In this document: positions 32,501 to 42,502 of the stretch, piece after piece
Numbering within the stretch: position 1 is the first letter of the stretch
Layout of the letters: each line of letters begins with the position of its first letter
Source: Methylocystis sp. KS32
Lineage (GTDB): Bacteria > Pseudomonadota > Alphaproteobacteria > Rhizobiales > Beijerinckiaceae
DNA length: 64,000 nt
Assembly: GCA_002862095.1 (NCBI GenBank)
Contig: PHSQ01000002.1
Span: 434,001-498,000, forward strand
Direction: 5' to 3'
Program-made: the position numbers and the translations under genes
The notes under the pieces: model-generated
Told to the model about the DNA's origin: nothing
Databases searched by the model: none
The model's input: the letters and a program-made list of their open reading frames with translations, nothing else

Positions 32501-32713
32501 ATGCCGCATCAGTTCGTCACCGAGTTTCAGCAGTTGTCCTCCGAGAGCCCCGAGCACGATTTGATGGCGCGGCTTTATCGCGAAATTGGACTTTCGGCCG
32601 TCGCCGCCGCCCTCGGGATCGTCAATTCCCCGACAGATCTCAACGAAGAGGCGGACACAACTCACAGACATCAGCTCCCTGCGTTCCTTGCAGAAGAAAG
32701 CCTCGCGGCCTGA
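32501..32713 (+). CDS. Small soluble protein of unknown function
   Basis: A 70-residue protein: MPHQFVTEFQQLSSESPEHD, then a helix with LMARLYREIGLSAVAAALGI, and an acidic C-terminus. The helix pattern looks genuine and the gene sits alone after a ~180-bp leader. Codon use is like the surroundings. I have no family assignment. Confidence 0.5.
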   Translation: MPHQFVTEFQQLSSESPEHDLMARLYREIGLSAVAAALGIVNSPTDLNEEADTTHRHQLPAFLAEESLAA

Positions 32714-32751
32714 GGCCTCCCTGCGCCGCAAGCCGCTGGAGATCTGGCCTG

Positions 32752-33622
32752 ATCAGCCGCGGAACGGCGCTTGCGCAAGGAGCTCGCGCGCTTTTCGCCG
32801 GAAGCGCGAGGCTCGGCGCCCCTAGCGGGATCATTGAGCCCGATTTCATTCTCCACCTCGCCAATTGCGCGATTCGCCCCGCCAATTGGCCGCCCTCCCT
32901 TCGCTTGCGCATCGCGGCGATTTCCGATCCGCACATTTGCGAACCGTGGACGCCGGTCTCGCGCATCAAGGAAATCGTCGCGATCGTCAACGCCCTGGCG
33001 CCGGACATCGTCGTATTGCTGGGCGATTTTTCCGCGGGAGTCATGACCGCCGCCTCGGTGGCTCCAGAGCGATGGGGCGAAGCGCTTTCGCAACTGCGTT
33101 CGCCGCTCGGCCTCCACGCCATTCTCGGCGACCACGATTGGCGGCGCGGTCCCCTGCCCAAGGATCGGCCCGACGACGCCCGAGGCGTCCGCCGAGCCCT
33201 TCGGCTGATGGGCGCCAATCTGCTCGAGAACGACGCGATAAGACTTCAAAAAAGCGGAGCGCCCTTCTGGCTGCTGGGACTTGGCGACCAGATGGCGGTT
33301 CCAATGGGTGGCGGACAATGGCGAGGACACGACGATCTTCCGGCGACGCTCGCGAAGATTTCGGACGACGCGCTGGCGATTATCCTTGCCTATGAACCCT
33401 TCGTTTTCCAGAGAGTCCCTGAACGAGCAGATCAACCTCCCGCTCGCCGGTCCGGTCTTCGCCCAATTACGCTACCGTTCGAAACACCTCATTGGACATA
33501 TCGAAGAGGACGACCGTCATTTGATCGTTTCCGGCGGACTTGGCGAATCTATCATACCGATGCGCTTCATACGCCCGCCCGAGATTGTCCATGTGACGGT
33601 CGTCGCGCCGCCGTTGGCTTGA
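32752..33622 (+). pseudogene. Decayed metallophosphoesterase
   Basis: The first frame reads LRLRIAAISDPHICEPW, LLGDFSAGVMTA, LGDHDWRRGPLP and IILAYEPFVFQRVPER, metal-site blocks of membrane-anchored YkuE/YpbG-like phosphoesterases. After about 33425 the similarity continues in another frame (NEQINLPLAGP, then GHIEEDDRHLIVSGGLG), so there is a frameshift. The GHTHGGQ block expected between the two is deleted or scrambled. The first metal motif also has P for L/T (SDPH), and no credible start codon precedes the N-terminal segment. Confidence 0.65.
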
Positions 33623-33689
33623 GTCCATCGGGAGCAACCGAAGGGCCGTTTAAAAATCGGACACAAAAAGCTTCGCGCGAGGAGGCGCC

Positions 33690-34973
33690 ATGGATTTCCC
33701 TTATCCGATCCGAATAATACGCCGCGGCTGGTCCTTGTTGGGCATGGCGCGGCTCTGCGCGCTCGTCGCGATCGCAAATTCGACGGCATGCGCCGCCAAC
33801 GCGGCGGAAATTTACGCATGGACTCAATATGCGCGCGACGGTTTGGAGGCGCGCGCCGCGACCAACGAAACGACCTGCCCCAAAGCCGAAATCGACGGCC
33901 GCGAGGCGGCGATGATCGAGAGAGCGCGGCCGAATAAGGATTTTCCCATTCTTGTTTGCTCGCTTGCCATTCCCAAAGGCGCCGTCAATGCGTCGATCGC
34001 CGCGCGCCCGTTCGCCTTGCCGCCGTCCAGCGTCAACAAAATAGCGTTGATCGGCGACACCGGATGCCGGCTCAATGCCCTGAGCTTGCAAGGCTGCAAC
34101 TCGATAAAGAGCTGGCCGTTCAGGCTCGCCGCGGATGTGGCGGCCGAAATGGAGCCGGACCTGGTCGTCCATGTCGGCGACCTGATCTATCGCGAGCGTC
34201 CCTGCCCCCGCTCCACCAAGGGCTGCGCCGGCTCGCCTCATGGCGACAATTGGGAAACATGGAAGGCCGACGTTTTCGAGCCCGCCCGCGCGCTGCTTGG
34301 CGCCGCGCCCTGGGTGTTCGTGCGCGGCAATCACGAGATTTGCGACAGATCAGGTTCGGGCTGGAGCCGACTCGTCGGCCCGCTGCCATTCACGGAAGGC
34401 GCCTGCGCGTCGCAGGAGCCGCCCTATACGATCGATCTCGGCCAACTCACCCTCGCCGTGCTGGATGTGACGCGGGCGGAGGATCGCGCGGTCGATGACG
34501 GGCTTGCGCCGATGTTCAAGCAACAATTCGCCGATCTCGCGAAGGTCGAGGGTCCACTGTGGATCGCCATGCACAAGCCGCTCCATGCCTCCGCTCGGGT
34601 CAAGGACGGCGTGAACGAGGGCGACAACAAGACGCTGGTCGCAGCGGCGCGGGGGGTCATTCCGCCAAACGCGCAGCTCCTGCTCTCGGGGCATATCCAC
34701 ACTTTTCAGGCGATGAGCTACGTCGATGATCGTCCCGCGCAAATCGTCGCGGGTCACGGCGGCGTGATTCTCGACGCTTTCGCGCCGCAAAATATCGATG
34801 GCCTCGCGATGGGCGAAGCGAAGGTGGATCGCGGCGTCGGCCTGACCAATGTCTTCGGCTTCGCAATGCTGGCGCGCCGGGACGGCGAGTGGTTGCTCAC
34901 CGATTTCGACACCCATGGCCAGCCGCTGGCGCGCTGCCATTTGCGGGGCCGGAAATTCGATTGCGATCCCTAA
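33690..34973 (+). CDS. Secreted calcineurin-like metallophosphoesterase
   Basis: A 427-residue protein. A hydrophobic segment near residues 18-38 (MARLCALVAIANSTACAANA) is a likely signal peptide. The dinuclear metal site is visible in ALIGDTGCR (~120), VHVGDLIYRE (~155), FVRGNHEICD (~212), AMHKPLHA (~294) and LSGHIHTFQ (~332). It starts 68 bp after a decayed, unrelated phosphoesterase. The substrate is unknown; acid-phosphatase-like hydrolysis in the periplasm is likely. Confidence 0.85.
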   Translation: MDFPYPIRIIRRGWSLLGMARLCALVAIANSTACAANAAEIYAWTQYARDGLEARAATNETTCPKAEIDGREAAMIERARPNKDFPILVCSLAIPKGAVNASIAARPFALPPSSVNKIALIGDTGCRLNALSLQGCNSIKSWPFRLAADVAAEMEPDLVVHVGDLIYRERPCPRSTKGCAGSPHGDNWETWKADVFEPARALLGAAPWVFVRGNHEICDRSGSGWSRLVGPLPFTEGACASQEPPYTIDLGQLTLAVLDVTRAEDRAVDDGLAPMFKQQFADLAKVEGPLWIAMHKPLHASARVKDGVNEGDNKTLVAAARGVIPPNAQLLLSGHIHTFQAMSYVDDRPAQIVAGHGGVILDAFAPQNIDGLAMGEAKVDRGVGLTNVFGFAMLARRDGEWLLTDFDTHGQPLARCHLRGRKFDCDP

Positions 34974-35004
34974 AAAACAAGGCCGCCTTCGGAAGAAGGC
35001 GGCC
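34974..35004 (-). terminator. Rho-independent terminator of tuf
   Basis: GGCCGCCTTC (34981-34990) and GAAGGCGGCC (34995-35004) form a perfect 10-bp stem with a GGAA loop. On the minus strand it is followed by TTGTTTTTTA, a strong terminator just past the tuf stop. It may also stop plus-strand transcription from the phosphoesterase gene. Confidence 0.88.
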
Positions 35005-35029
35005 TGATATCCTCTACCTCGGTCGAGGA

Positions 35030-36220
<1,191 letters not shown>

Positions 36221-36347
36221 CGTCTCAGGTCCAATCCCAAAATTGCTCGCCGGCGCCCCATGGCCGCGCGCGGCGAGGGTTTATGCGGAATGGGGGGAGA
36301 GTTCAAGGGGGCAGCGGCAGAAGGCGAACGCGGCTCCATTCCGCCCT

Positions 36348-37664
36348 TCACCCCTCCCAAACCACCTCGCCGCCGACCACGGTCAGTTTCACCACGCCCT
36401 GCAGCAGCGCCTCGTCGAACGGCGTGTTGCGGCAGCGCGAATGGAGCTTCGCCGGATCGACCACGAAGGGTTCGTCGGGATCGAAGCGGATGACGTCGGC
36501 CGGCGCGCCCTTTTGCAGACGCCCCTGCTCCAGCCCCAAAATTTCGGCCGGACGGAAGGACATGGCGGCGAGCAGACGCGGCAGCGCCACATCGCCCGAA
36601 TGCACGAGGCGGAGCCCCGCCGCCAGCATGGTTTCGAGCCCGATGGCGCCGAATTCCGCCGCGCCGAAGGGCAAGCGCTTGGTCTCGACGTCCTGCGGAT
36701 CGTGATCGGAGACGATCACGTCGACGAGCCCTTCCGCCACCGCCCGAACCAGCGCCAGCCTGTCCGGCTCGGCGCGCAGCGGCGGGCGCAGCTTGAGAAA
36801 AGTGCGATAGTCGCCGATGTCGTTTTCGTTGAGCGTCAGGTGATTGATCGAGGTTCCGCAGGTGACGGGCAGGCCGCCCGCCTTCGCGGCCCTCAGCGCC
36901 TCCAGCGACAGAGGCGCGGCGACGACGCTGGCGTGATAGCGGCCGCCGGTGAGCGCGACGAGGCGCAGGTCGCGGTCCAGCACGATGGTTTCGGCCTCCG
37001 CCGGCACGCCGGCGAGCCCGAGACGCAACGCCATTTCGCCCTCGTTCATGACCCCTTCGCCCGCGAGGTCGCAGTCCTGCGGGAAATGGACGATGAGCGC
37101 GCCGAAATCGCGGGCGTATGTAAGCGCGCGACGCATCACCAGGGCGTTTTCGATGGCGTGAGCGCCATCCGAGAACGCCACCGCGCCCGCCTGCCGGAGC
37201 AGGCCCAACTCGGCCATTTCGGCTCCGGCGCATCCCTTGGTGAGAGCGGCCATCGGCAGCACCCGCACGCGACCGGTGTCGCGGGCGCGGCGCAGAACGA
37301 AATCGACCACCGCGGGACCGTCGACCACCGGCGAAGTCGCCGGCGTGGCGAGGATCGTGGTCACCCCGCCCGCCGCCGCCGCCGCGGTGGCGGTGGCGAT
37401 GGTCTCGCGATGTTCCGCGCCAGGCTCGCCAACGAAGGCCTGCATGTCGATGAGGCCGGGACACACGACGTCGCCGCGGCAGTCGATCACGCGAGCGCGG
37501 TTCGGCGCGGCGTCCGCCGTGACGCCGGGGCCGATATCGTCGATGATTCCGGCGCGAAGGAGCACGCCGCCGCGCGTCTCGGTCTGCGTCGCCGGGTCGA
37601 TCAGGCGGGCGTTGACGAGAACGAGCGGTTGCGCGTCCGACTTGGGAGCAAAACGAGAAATCAT
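36348..37664 (-). CDS. Dihydroorotase-like protein without the HxH metal motif
   Basis: A 438-residue amidohydrolase. The core is clear: CPGLIDMQAFVGEPGAEHRE, ATAAAAAGGVTTILATPATS, FPQDCDLAGEGVMNEG, and SDHDPQDVETK near residue 325. The first metal motif, DxHxH in active dihydroorotases, is DMQAF here, so two histidine ligands are missing. Such pseudo-dihydroorotases usually pair with aspartate transcarbamoylase (pyrB) and support its assembly. pyrB is not adjacent in this window, which is unusual. Confidence 0.85.
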   Translation of the reverse strand: MISRFAPKSDAQPLVLVNARLIDPATQTETRGGVLLRAGIIDDIGPGVTADAAPNRARVIDCRGDVVCPGLIDMQAFVGEPGAEHRETIATATAAAAAGGVTTILATPATSPVVDGPAVVDFVLRRARDTGRVRVLPMAALTKGCAGAEMAELGLLRQAGAVAFSDGAHAIENALVMRRALTYARDFGALIVHFPQDCDLAGEGVMNEGEMALRLGLAGVPAEAETIVLDRDLRLVALTGGRYHASVVAAPLSLEALRAAKAGGLPVTCGTSINHLTLNENDIGDYRTFLKLRPPLRAEPDRLALVRAVAEGLVDVIVSDHDPQDVETKRLPFGAAEFGAIGLETMLAAGLRLVHSGDVALPRLLAAMSFRPAEILGLEQGRLQKGAPADVIRFDPDEPFVVDPAKLHSRCRNTPFDEALLQGVVKLTVVGGEVVWEG

Positions 37665-37757
37665 GCGGATTTGATTAGGCCATTTGCCGCGCGGAGGGAA
37701 CTGCCTTTGGAACCGTCGCCTCGCTGTCAAAATTAGCTGCGAAGCTCGATTGTTGCT

Positions 37758-38426
37758 TTGACGCGATCCGCTCCAATTTTCCAGCAGCCGATGAGACAAA
37801 TCAGACCCGACCGCAGAGCCGAGGCGCCATCGCGCCTCGATCTCGTTTTCCTGTGCTTTTTCGCTCTCTTCGACGCGGGCGGAGCGACGATGCTCTTTAT
37901 TTCGTCGCTCGCGCCGAAAATCCCCGCGCCGGAGATCGGGCGCGATTGGCGGGCGCCGGTTCTCGATACGGCGACAACCATAGAGGCGAAATCCGCCTCC
38001 GCCGACGAGCAAACCCGGACGCGGCCGATATTCATGAAAACGCGGCGCCCCTTCGTCGCAAAGGCCGGCAGCGCCAAAGACGCGCCCGAGTCGGCCGGCG
38101 CGCCTTCCCTTCCCGCCGGCCTTTCCTTGAGGGCGATCGTCTCGCAGGGCCAGAAGATGAAACGCGTCTTCGCCGTCAGCAACGCCACGCGCGAGGGAAA
38201 ATGGCTGAAAGTAGGAGACGAATTCGAGGGCTGGACCGTCGTTGCGGCGCAGTCGCTCAAGGTCACGATGCGGAAGGACGAATTTGTCGCCGAGCTACCC
38301 TTCGACTACGCTCTTTCCCAGCCTCCCGGCGGCGGCGCGAAGCTCGCCGAAACGCGCCTTCAAACAAAAGAGGCGCAAGACCTGGCCTTAAAGCCAATCA
38401 ACGCAATCCGGCATGGTGCGATCTGA
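37758..38426 (+). CDS. GspC-like single-pass membrane protein
   Basis: A 222-residue protein. One membrane helix (LDLVFLCFFALFDAGGATML, residues ~27-46) is followed by a proline/alanine-rich linker and a C-terminal domain. That domain, with LSLRAIVSQGQKMKRVFAVS, KVGDEFEGWTVVA and FVAELPF, resembles the homology region of type II secretion GspC proteins. No other gsp genes are nearby, so it is an orphan. A start at 37791 is also possible. Confidence 0.55.
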   Translation: MTRSAPIFQQPMRQIRPDRRAEAPSRLDLVFLCFFALFDAGGATMLFISSLAPKIPAPEIGRDWRAPVLDTATTIEAKSASADEQTRTRPIFMKTRRPFVAKAGSAKDAPESAGAPSLPAGLSLRAIVSQGQKMKRVFAVSNATREGKWLKVGDEFEGWTVVAAQSLKVTMRKDEFVAELPFDYALSQPPGGGAKLAETRLQTKEAQDLALKPINAIRHGAI

Positions 38427-38717
38427 GCTGGACGCACCCCGGCTCGGAAAAAAGTTTCGAAGGCGTTAGCTCAAGGGCGCGTCGTAAGAAAACTGCAATG
38501 TAGATTATCAACTTATTGGTAATATTAAAAATTTCCTGTCGCCCTCCCGCCGCTCTTTTCCGTTGACGCCCGAGGCGATCGGCCCGACGGCCGCGCGCTC
38601 GGCCAAAATACATGTTTCCGTCATCCAACGATCACAAGGGAAAGCCATGGTCCGCCCCGCTGCAGCTTTCTAACACTTTGACGGAGCGATCCGTTCCGTT
38701 TTTGGCAGGGGGATTCC

Positions 38718-40841
38718 ATGCAAACCAAAGGCGTCAGCCTTAAAAAACTATGTCGTCGGTTCTCATCGCTCGTCGGGCTTGCCGCCATTCTTGGCAACAG
38801 CGCGGCGCCGACCCTGGCCTTCGCGCAGGGCGAAATCGCGCAGCTGCCAATCGAAATCGGAGGCCCTGCGGTGGCGACGAGGACGCCGATCAAACACGTG
38901 ATCGTCATCATCGGCGAAAACCGCTCCTTCGATCACGTGTTCGCGACCTACAAGCCGAAGCACTCAGACGACAAGGTTCTTAACCTGTTGTCGAAACATA
39001 TCGTCAACGAAGACGGCACACCTGGCCCGAACTACGGTCTCGCGCTGCAATACCAGGCGGAGGACACCGACGTCTATCGCCTCAATCCGTTCAAGGCGCC
39101 TTACTCAGTGTTGCCTCCGGCCCTCACCGGCGGCGCCTCGACGCCATACGTCTGTCAGGCCGCGGGGATCACGACCGGAACCTCATGCGTCAATCCCACG
39201 ACGCTGTCTCTGGCGGAAAGCCTCGAAAACGGTCTCCCCAACGACTATTATCAATATTTGCTGACCGGCGGCACCGGCCAGGCCAAAAAAGTCCCGGACG
39301 CCCGCATCAACTACAACAACCACGATGCGAGCCATCTGCAGCCAGGGCCTTATCAGCTCACCAATCCGACCACCTATCCATACGACGCCTATGCGGCGAG
39401 CCCGGTCCATCGCTTCTATCAGATGTGGCAGCAACTCGATTGCGACGCCGCCGCGGCGGATCGCTCGAATGGTTGGGGCTGCATGTCCGATCTCTTCCCC
39501 TGGGTCGAGACCACCATCGGCGCGGGTTCGAACGGCAAGGCGCCTCCGTCGCCTTTCACCGATTCGTCCACCGGCGAAGGTTCGACGTCCATGGGCTTCT
39601 TTAATGTCCAGCAGGGCGACGCGCCTTATTTGAAGTATCTCGCGGACACCTTCACCCTGGCCGACAATTACCATCAAGGGGTGATCGGCGGCACGGGCGC
39701 GAACCACGTCATGATCGGCTACGCCGACGCGCTCTGGTTCAGCGACGGCAACGGCAACGCGCTGACGCCTCCGAATAATCCGGTCAATCCGTCGAACCCC
39801 GGAACGCCCCCAAATGGCGTGAGTGCGCTCAGCGAAATCGAAAATCCGAATCCGCAGCTGGGCACGAACAACTATTATTTCCAGGACGGCTATGGCGGCG
39901 GCTCGGGCTCGCCTACCGCCACGGCTCCCAACGCAAGCTATGGCGGCGGCTCCTATGTCAATTGCTCCGATCCCACTCAGCCTGGCGTTCCCGCCGTGTT
40001 GAACTATCTGAGCGCCTTGCCTAATCCGGTGGCTCCCCGTTGCGACAACGGCCATTATTATCTGGTGAACAACTATAATCCGGGCTATTTCGGCGACGGC
40101 GGCAACGCCTACACCGACACGAACGCGAACAACTACGTGTTCACCATTCCGCCGACCAATGTTCGTCACATTGGCGACGCGCTGAACGCGAGGAGCATTT
40201 CGTGGGCCTACTATGGCGACCATTGGAATCGGTATCTGAACGACAAATATCAGCAAAACTCCGCTGACGTCTATTGCAACATCTGCAACTGGGCCCAGTA
40301 TTCGACCTCGATCATGACCGATGCAAATCAGCGCGCGGCTCACATCAAGGACACCACGGATTTCTACGCCGCTCTTCAAAGCGGCAAGCTTCCGTCGGTT
40401 TCCTATGTCAAGCCGAGCGGCCTTGTCGACGGCCATCCTTCGTCTTCGAAGCTCAATCTCTTCGAGGGCTTCGTGAAGAAGATCGTCGACATGACATCGG
40501 CCAATCCTCAGCTGCGCAAGGACACCGCGATCTTCGTCACCTTCGACGAGGGCGGCGGATATTGGGACTCGGGATATGTGCAGCCGGTCGACTTCTTCGG
40601 CGACGGCACGCGTATTCCGATGATCGTCGTGTCCAAATACAGCATGGGCGGCCATATCTCCCACAGCTATACGGACCACGCATCGATCGTGAAATTCATC
40701 GAAGCGAATTGGGGCCTTTCTCCGCTCACCAACCGGAGCCGGGATAATCTTCCCAATCCTCTCACTGACGGAAACCCCTACATTCCGGTCAACTCTCCCG
40801 CCATCGGCGACATGATGGATATGTTCAACTTCGATCGCTGA
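38718..40841 (+). CDS. Secreted phosphoesterase (phospholipase C / acid phosphatase family, PF04185-like)
   Basis: A 707-residue protein with a signal peptide (residues 1-~36, FSSLVGLAAILGNSAAPTLA). The family's first motif KHVIVIIGENRSFDHVFATY lies at about 54-73, and later blocks include YHQGVIGGTGANHVMIGYAD, TAIFVTFDEGGGYWDSG (~600) and SYTDHASIVKFIEANWGL. The E-N-R-S-F and D-E-G-G-G residues are the metal and catalytic sites of phospholipase C-type enzymes. A 288-bp leader without genes precedes it, and a strong terminator follows. Confidence 0.88.
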   Translation: MQTKGVSLKKLCRRFSSLVGLAAILGNSAAPTLAFAQGEIAQLPIEIGGPAVATRTPIKHVIVIIGENRSFDHVFATYKPKHSDDKVLNLLSKHIVNEDGTPGPNYGLALQYQAEDTDVYRLNPFKAPYSVLPPALTGGASTPYVCQAAGITTGTSCVNPTTLSLAESLENGLPNDYYQYLLTGGTGQAKKVPDARINYNNHDASHLQPGPYQLTNPTTYPYDAYAASPVHRFYQMWQQLDCDAAAADRSNGWGCMSDLFPWVETTIGAGSNGKAPPSPFTDSSTGEGSTSMGFFNVQQGDAPYLKYLADTFTLADNYHQGVIGGTGANHVMIGYADALWFSDGNGNALTPPNNPVNPSNPGTPPNGVSALSEIENPNPQLGTNNYYFQDGYGGGSGSPTATAPNASYGGGSYVNCSDPTQPGVPAVLNYLSALPNPVAPRCDNGHYYLVNNYNPGYFGDGGNAYTDTNANNYVFTIPPTNVRHIGDALNARSISWAYYGDHWNRYLNDKYQQNSADVYCNICNWAQYSTSIMTDANQRAAHIKDTTDFYAALQSGKLPSVSYVKPSGLVDGHPSSSKLNLFEGFVKKIVDMTSANPQLRKDTAIFVTFDEGGGYWDSGYVQPVDFFGDGTRIPMIVVSKYSMGGHISHSYTDHASIVKFIEANWGLSPLTNRSRDNLPNPLTDGNPYIPVNSPAIGDMMDMFNFDR

Positions 40842-40867
40842 CGCTTTAAGAAAAGCCGAAGCAATAG

Positions 40868-40902
40868 CCGGACGGATGGCTCATCCGTCCGGTTTTATTT
40901 TT
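40868..40902 (+). terminator. Rho-independent terminator
   Basis: CCGGACGGAT (40868-40877) pairs with ATCCGTCCGG (40883-40892) over a five-base loop and is followed by TTTTATTTTTT. It is a textbook structure about 26 bp after the phosphoesterase stop. Confidence 0.92.
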
Positions 40903-41002
40903 TCCGCGCCACGCCATCCGCCAGCCACGCACAAGCCAGGCCCGATTTAACCGATGCAACCTCACTCGTTCAGCCGCGGACGATCGAGCAAGCGTAGGGC
41001 CG

Positions 41003-42502
41003 ATGCAAACAACGATCGTTTCTATTCACGACACGGAGTTCAAGGGCGGCGCCTCAAAGGTTGAATTCGAATTGTTTTTGCAAAGCGGCGGCGATGAACG
41101 AATCTGGCGCGACCCCATCACCGGCCGCAACCGCTACGGAACCTCGCTCGCTCCCGCCGGTCGCGAAATCTGGTTTTCTTCGTCGACGGCGACGACAATC
41201 TCGGAACGCGGCTATGTCGCGGCAAGGCGAGCATTCGAAGACTGGATGAACTCGAACGGGAGCCGCGCCGGAAATCTTTCGGACTGGTTCGAGGCCCTCC
41301 GCGAACGCCTGACCTCGGCCCTGGGCATCCAAGGAGCGCAGGTGGTTTTTTCGGCTTCGGGCACGGACGCCGAAATCGTCGCCCTTACGGTGGCGCGACA
41401 CCTATTGCGCGGCTCCCTGACCAACATTGTCATCGCGCCAGAAGAGACGGGATCGGGCGTGATGACCGCGGCGGAAGGTCGCCACTTCAATGAAACATCC
41501 GCGTTTCATAGCGGCTTTCGTAAGGGAGATAGACTGGCGGGTTGGGAAGGAGACACGATAAAATCGGTCGGCGTCGGCCTGCGTGACGGCCAAGGCGGAC
41601 CGCGGCCAGGCGGGAATGTCGATGATGAAGTCTTGTCGCGCGCGCGGGCGGCGCTGCGCGCCGGCGACAAGGTCATGCTTCATGTGCTTGACGTCTCCAA
41701 GACCGGACAAGGCGGCCCGAGCCGCGACGCAGCCGCCGAGCTCTTGAGAAACCACCCCGATCGTGTCGCAGTCGTGGTCGATGCATGTCAACTGCGTTGT
41801 CCGTTCGAATCGATCAGGACGGATCTCGAAGCCGGGTTTCTGGTTTTGATAACAGGTTCGAAATTCGCGGCCGGCCCACCATTTTGCGGCGCATTGCTCA
41901 TTCCCCCTCAGCTTATGGGCGCTCTCGAGACTTTCTATCCGCCCAGAGGTCTGGCCAATTATTCGGCGCGGTTCGACTGGCCTGGCGGTCTTCACGCCTC
42001 GCTCCCGACGGAATTGTTCACTCCCGCGAATATTGGCCTTGCCTTGCGCTGGGAAGCCGCGCTCGCTGAAATCGAGTCCTATTCGATCCTGCCGCAGGCT
42101 CGGCGACTGAGCGTCATCCACGCGTTCGGCGCAATGTTGAAGCAGCGCCTCGCCGTGAGGCCGCGTCTCGATCTGCTCGACGAGCCCCGCGCGGACGCGC
42201 GAGCGTCCACGATATTCCCTGTCTTCACTGACGACGGCGCCCCTGCCCGCGCGTTTGATATTTATCACGCGCTGCGAACGGCGGATGGAGCTTCTCCGCC
42301 ATGCCATGTGGGTCAACCCGTGGCTATTGGCGATCGTTCGGCGCTGCGGATTTGTCTGAGTATGCCTTTGGTCACGGAAGTTGCGCGAAAGCTCGAACGA
42401 GGATTGACGACCTCCGCGTCTCTCGGCTCCCTTTCCTGTGATCTCGACGTCATGTTCGACAAATGGGACCGCGTGGCTGGACCAGCGCGAGTCACCTCAT
42501 GA
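41003..42502 (+). CDS. PLP-dependent fold-type I enzyme (class V aminotransferase-like)
   Basis: A 499-residue protein. FSSSTATTISERGYVAARRA (~55-74), VVFSASGTDAEIVALTVARH (~113-132), VAVVVDACQLRCPF with the cofactor-contacting Asp (~258), and ITGSKFAAGPPFCGALLIP with the presumed Schiff-base lysine (~285) fit a class V aminotransferase or cysteine-desulfurase-like fold. The DACQ and TGSK contexts are not those of SerC or NifS, so the reaction is open. Its end overlaps by 11 bp the convergent ATP-grasp gene, hinting at a functional pair. Confidence 0.72.
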   Translation: MQTTIVSIHDTEFKGGASKVEFELFLQSGGDERIWRDPITGRNRYGTSLAPAGREIWFSSSTATTISERGYVAARRAFEDWMNSNGSRAGNLSDWFEALRERLTSALGIQGAQVVFSASGTDAEIVALTVARHLLRGSLTNIVIAPEETGSGVMTAAEGRHFNETSAFHSGFRKGDRLAGWEGDTIKSVGVGLRDGQGGPRPGGNVDDEVLSRARAALRAGDKVMLHVLDVSKTGQGGPSRDAAAELLRNHPDRVAVVVDACQLRCPFESIRTDLEAGFLVLITGSKFAAGPPFCGALLIPPQLMGALETFYPPRGLANYSARFDWPGGLHASLPTELFTPANIGLALRWEAALAEIESYSILPQARRLSVIHAFGAMLKQRLAVRPRLDLLDEPRADARASTIFPVFTDDGAPARAFDIYHALRTADGASPPCHVGQPVAIGDRSALRICLSMPLVTEVARKLERGLTTSASLGSLSCDLDVMFDKWDRVAGPARVTS

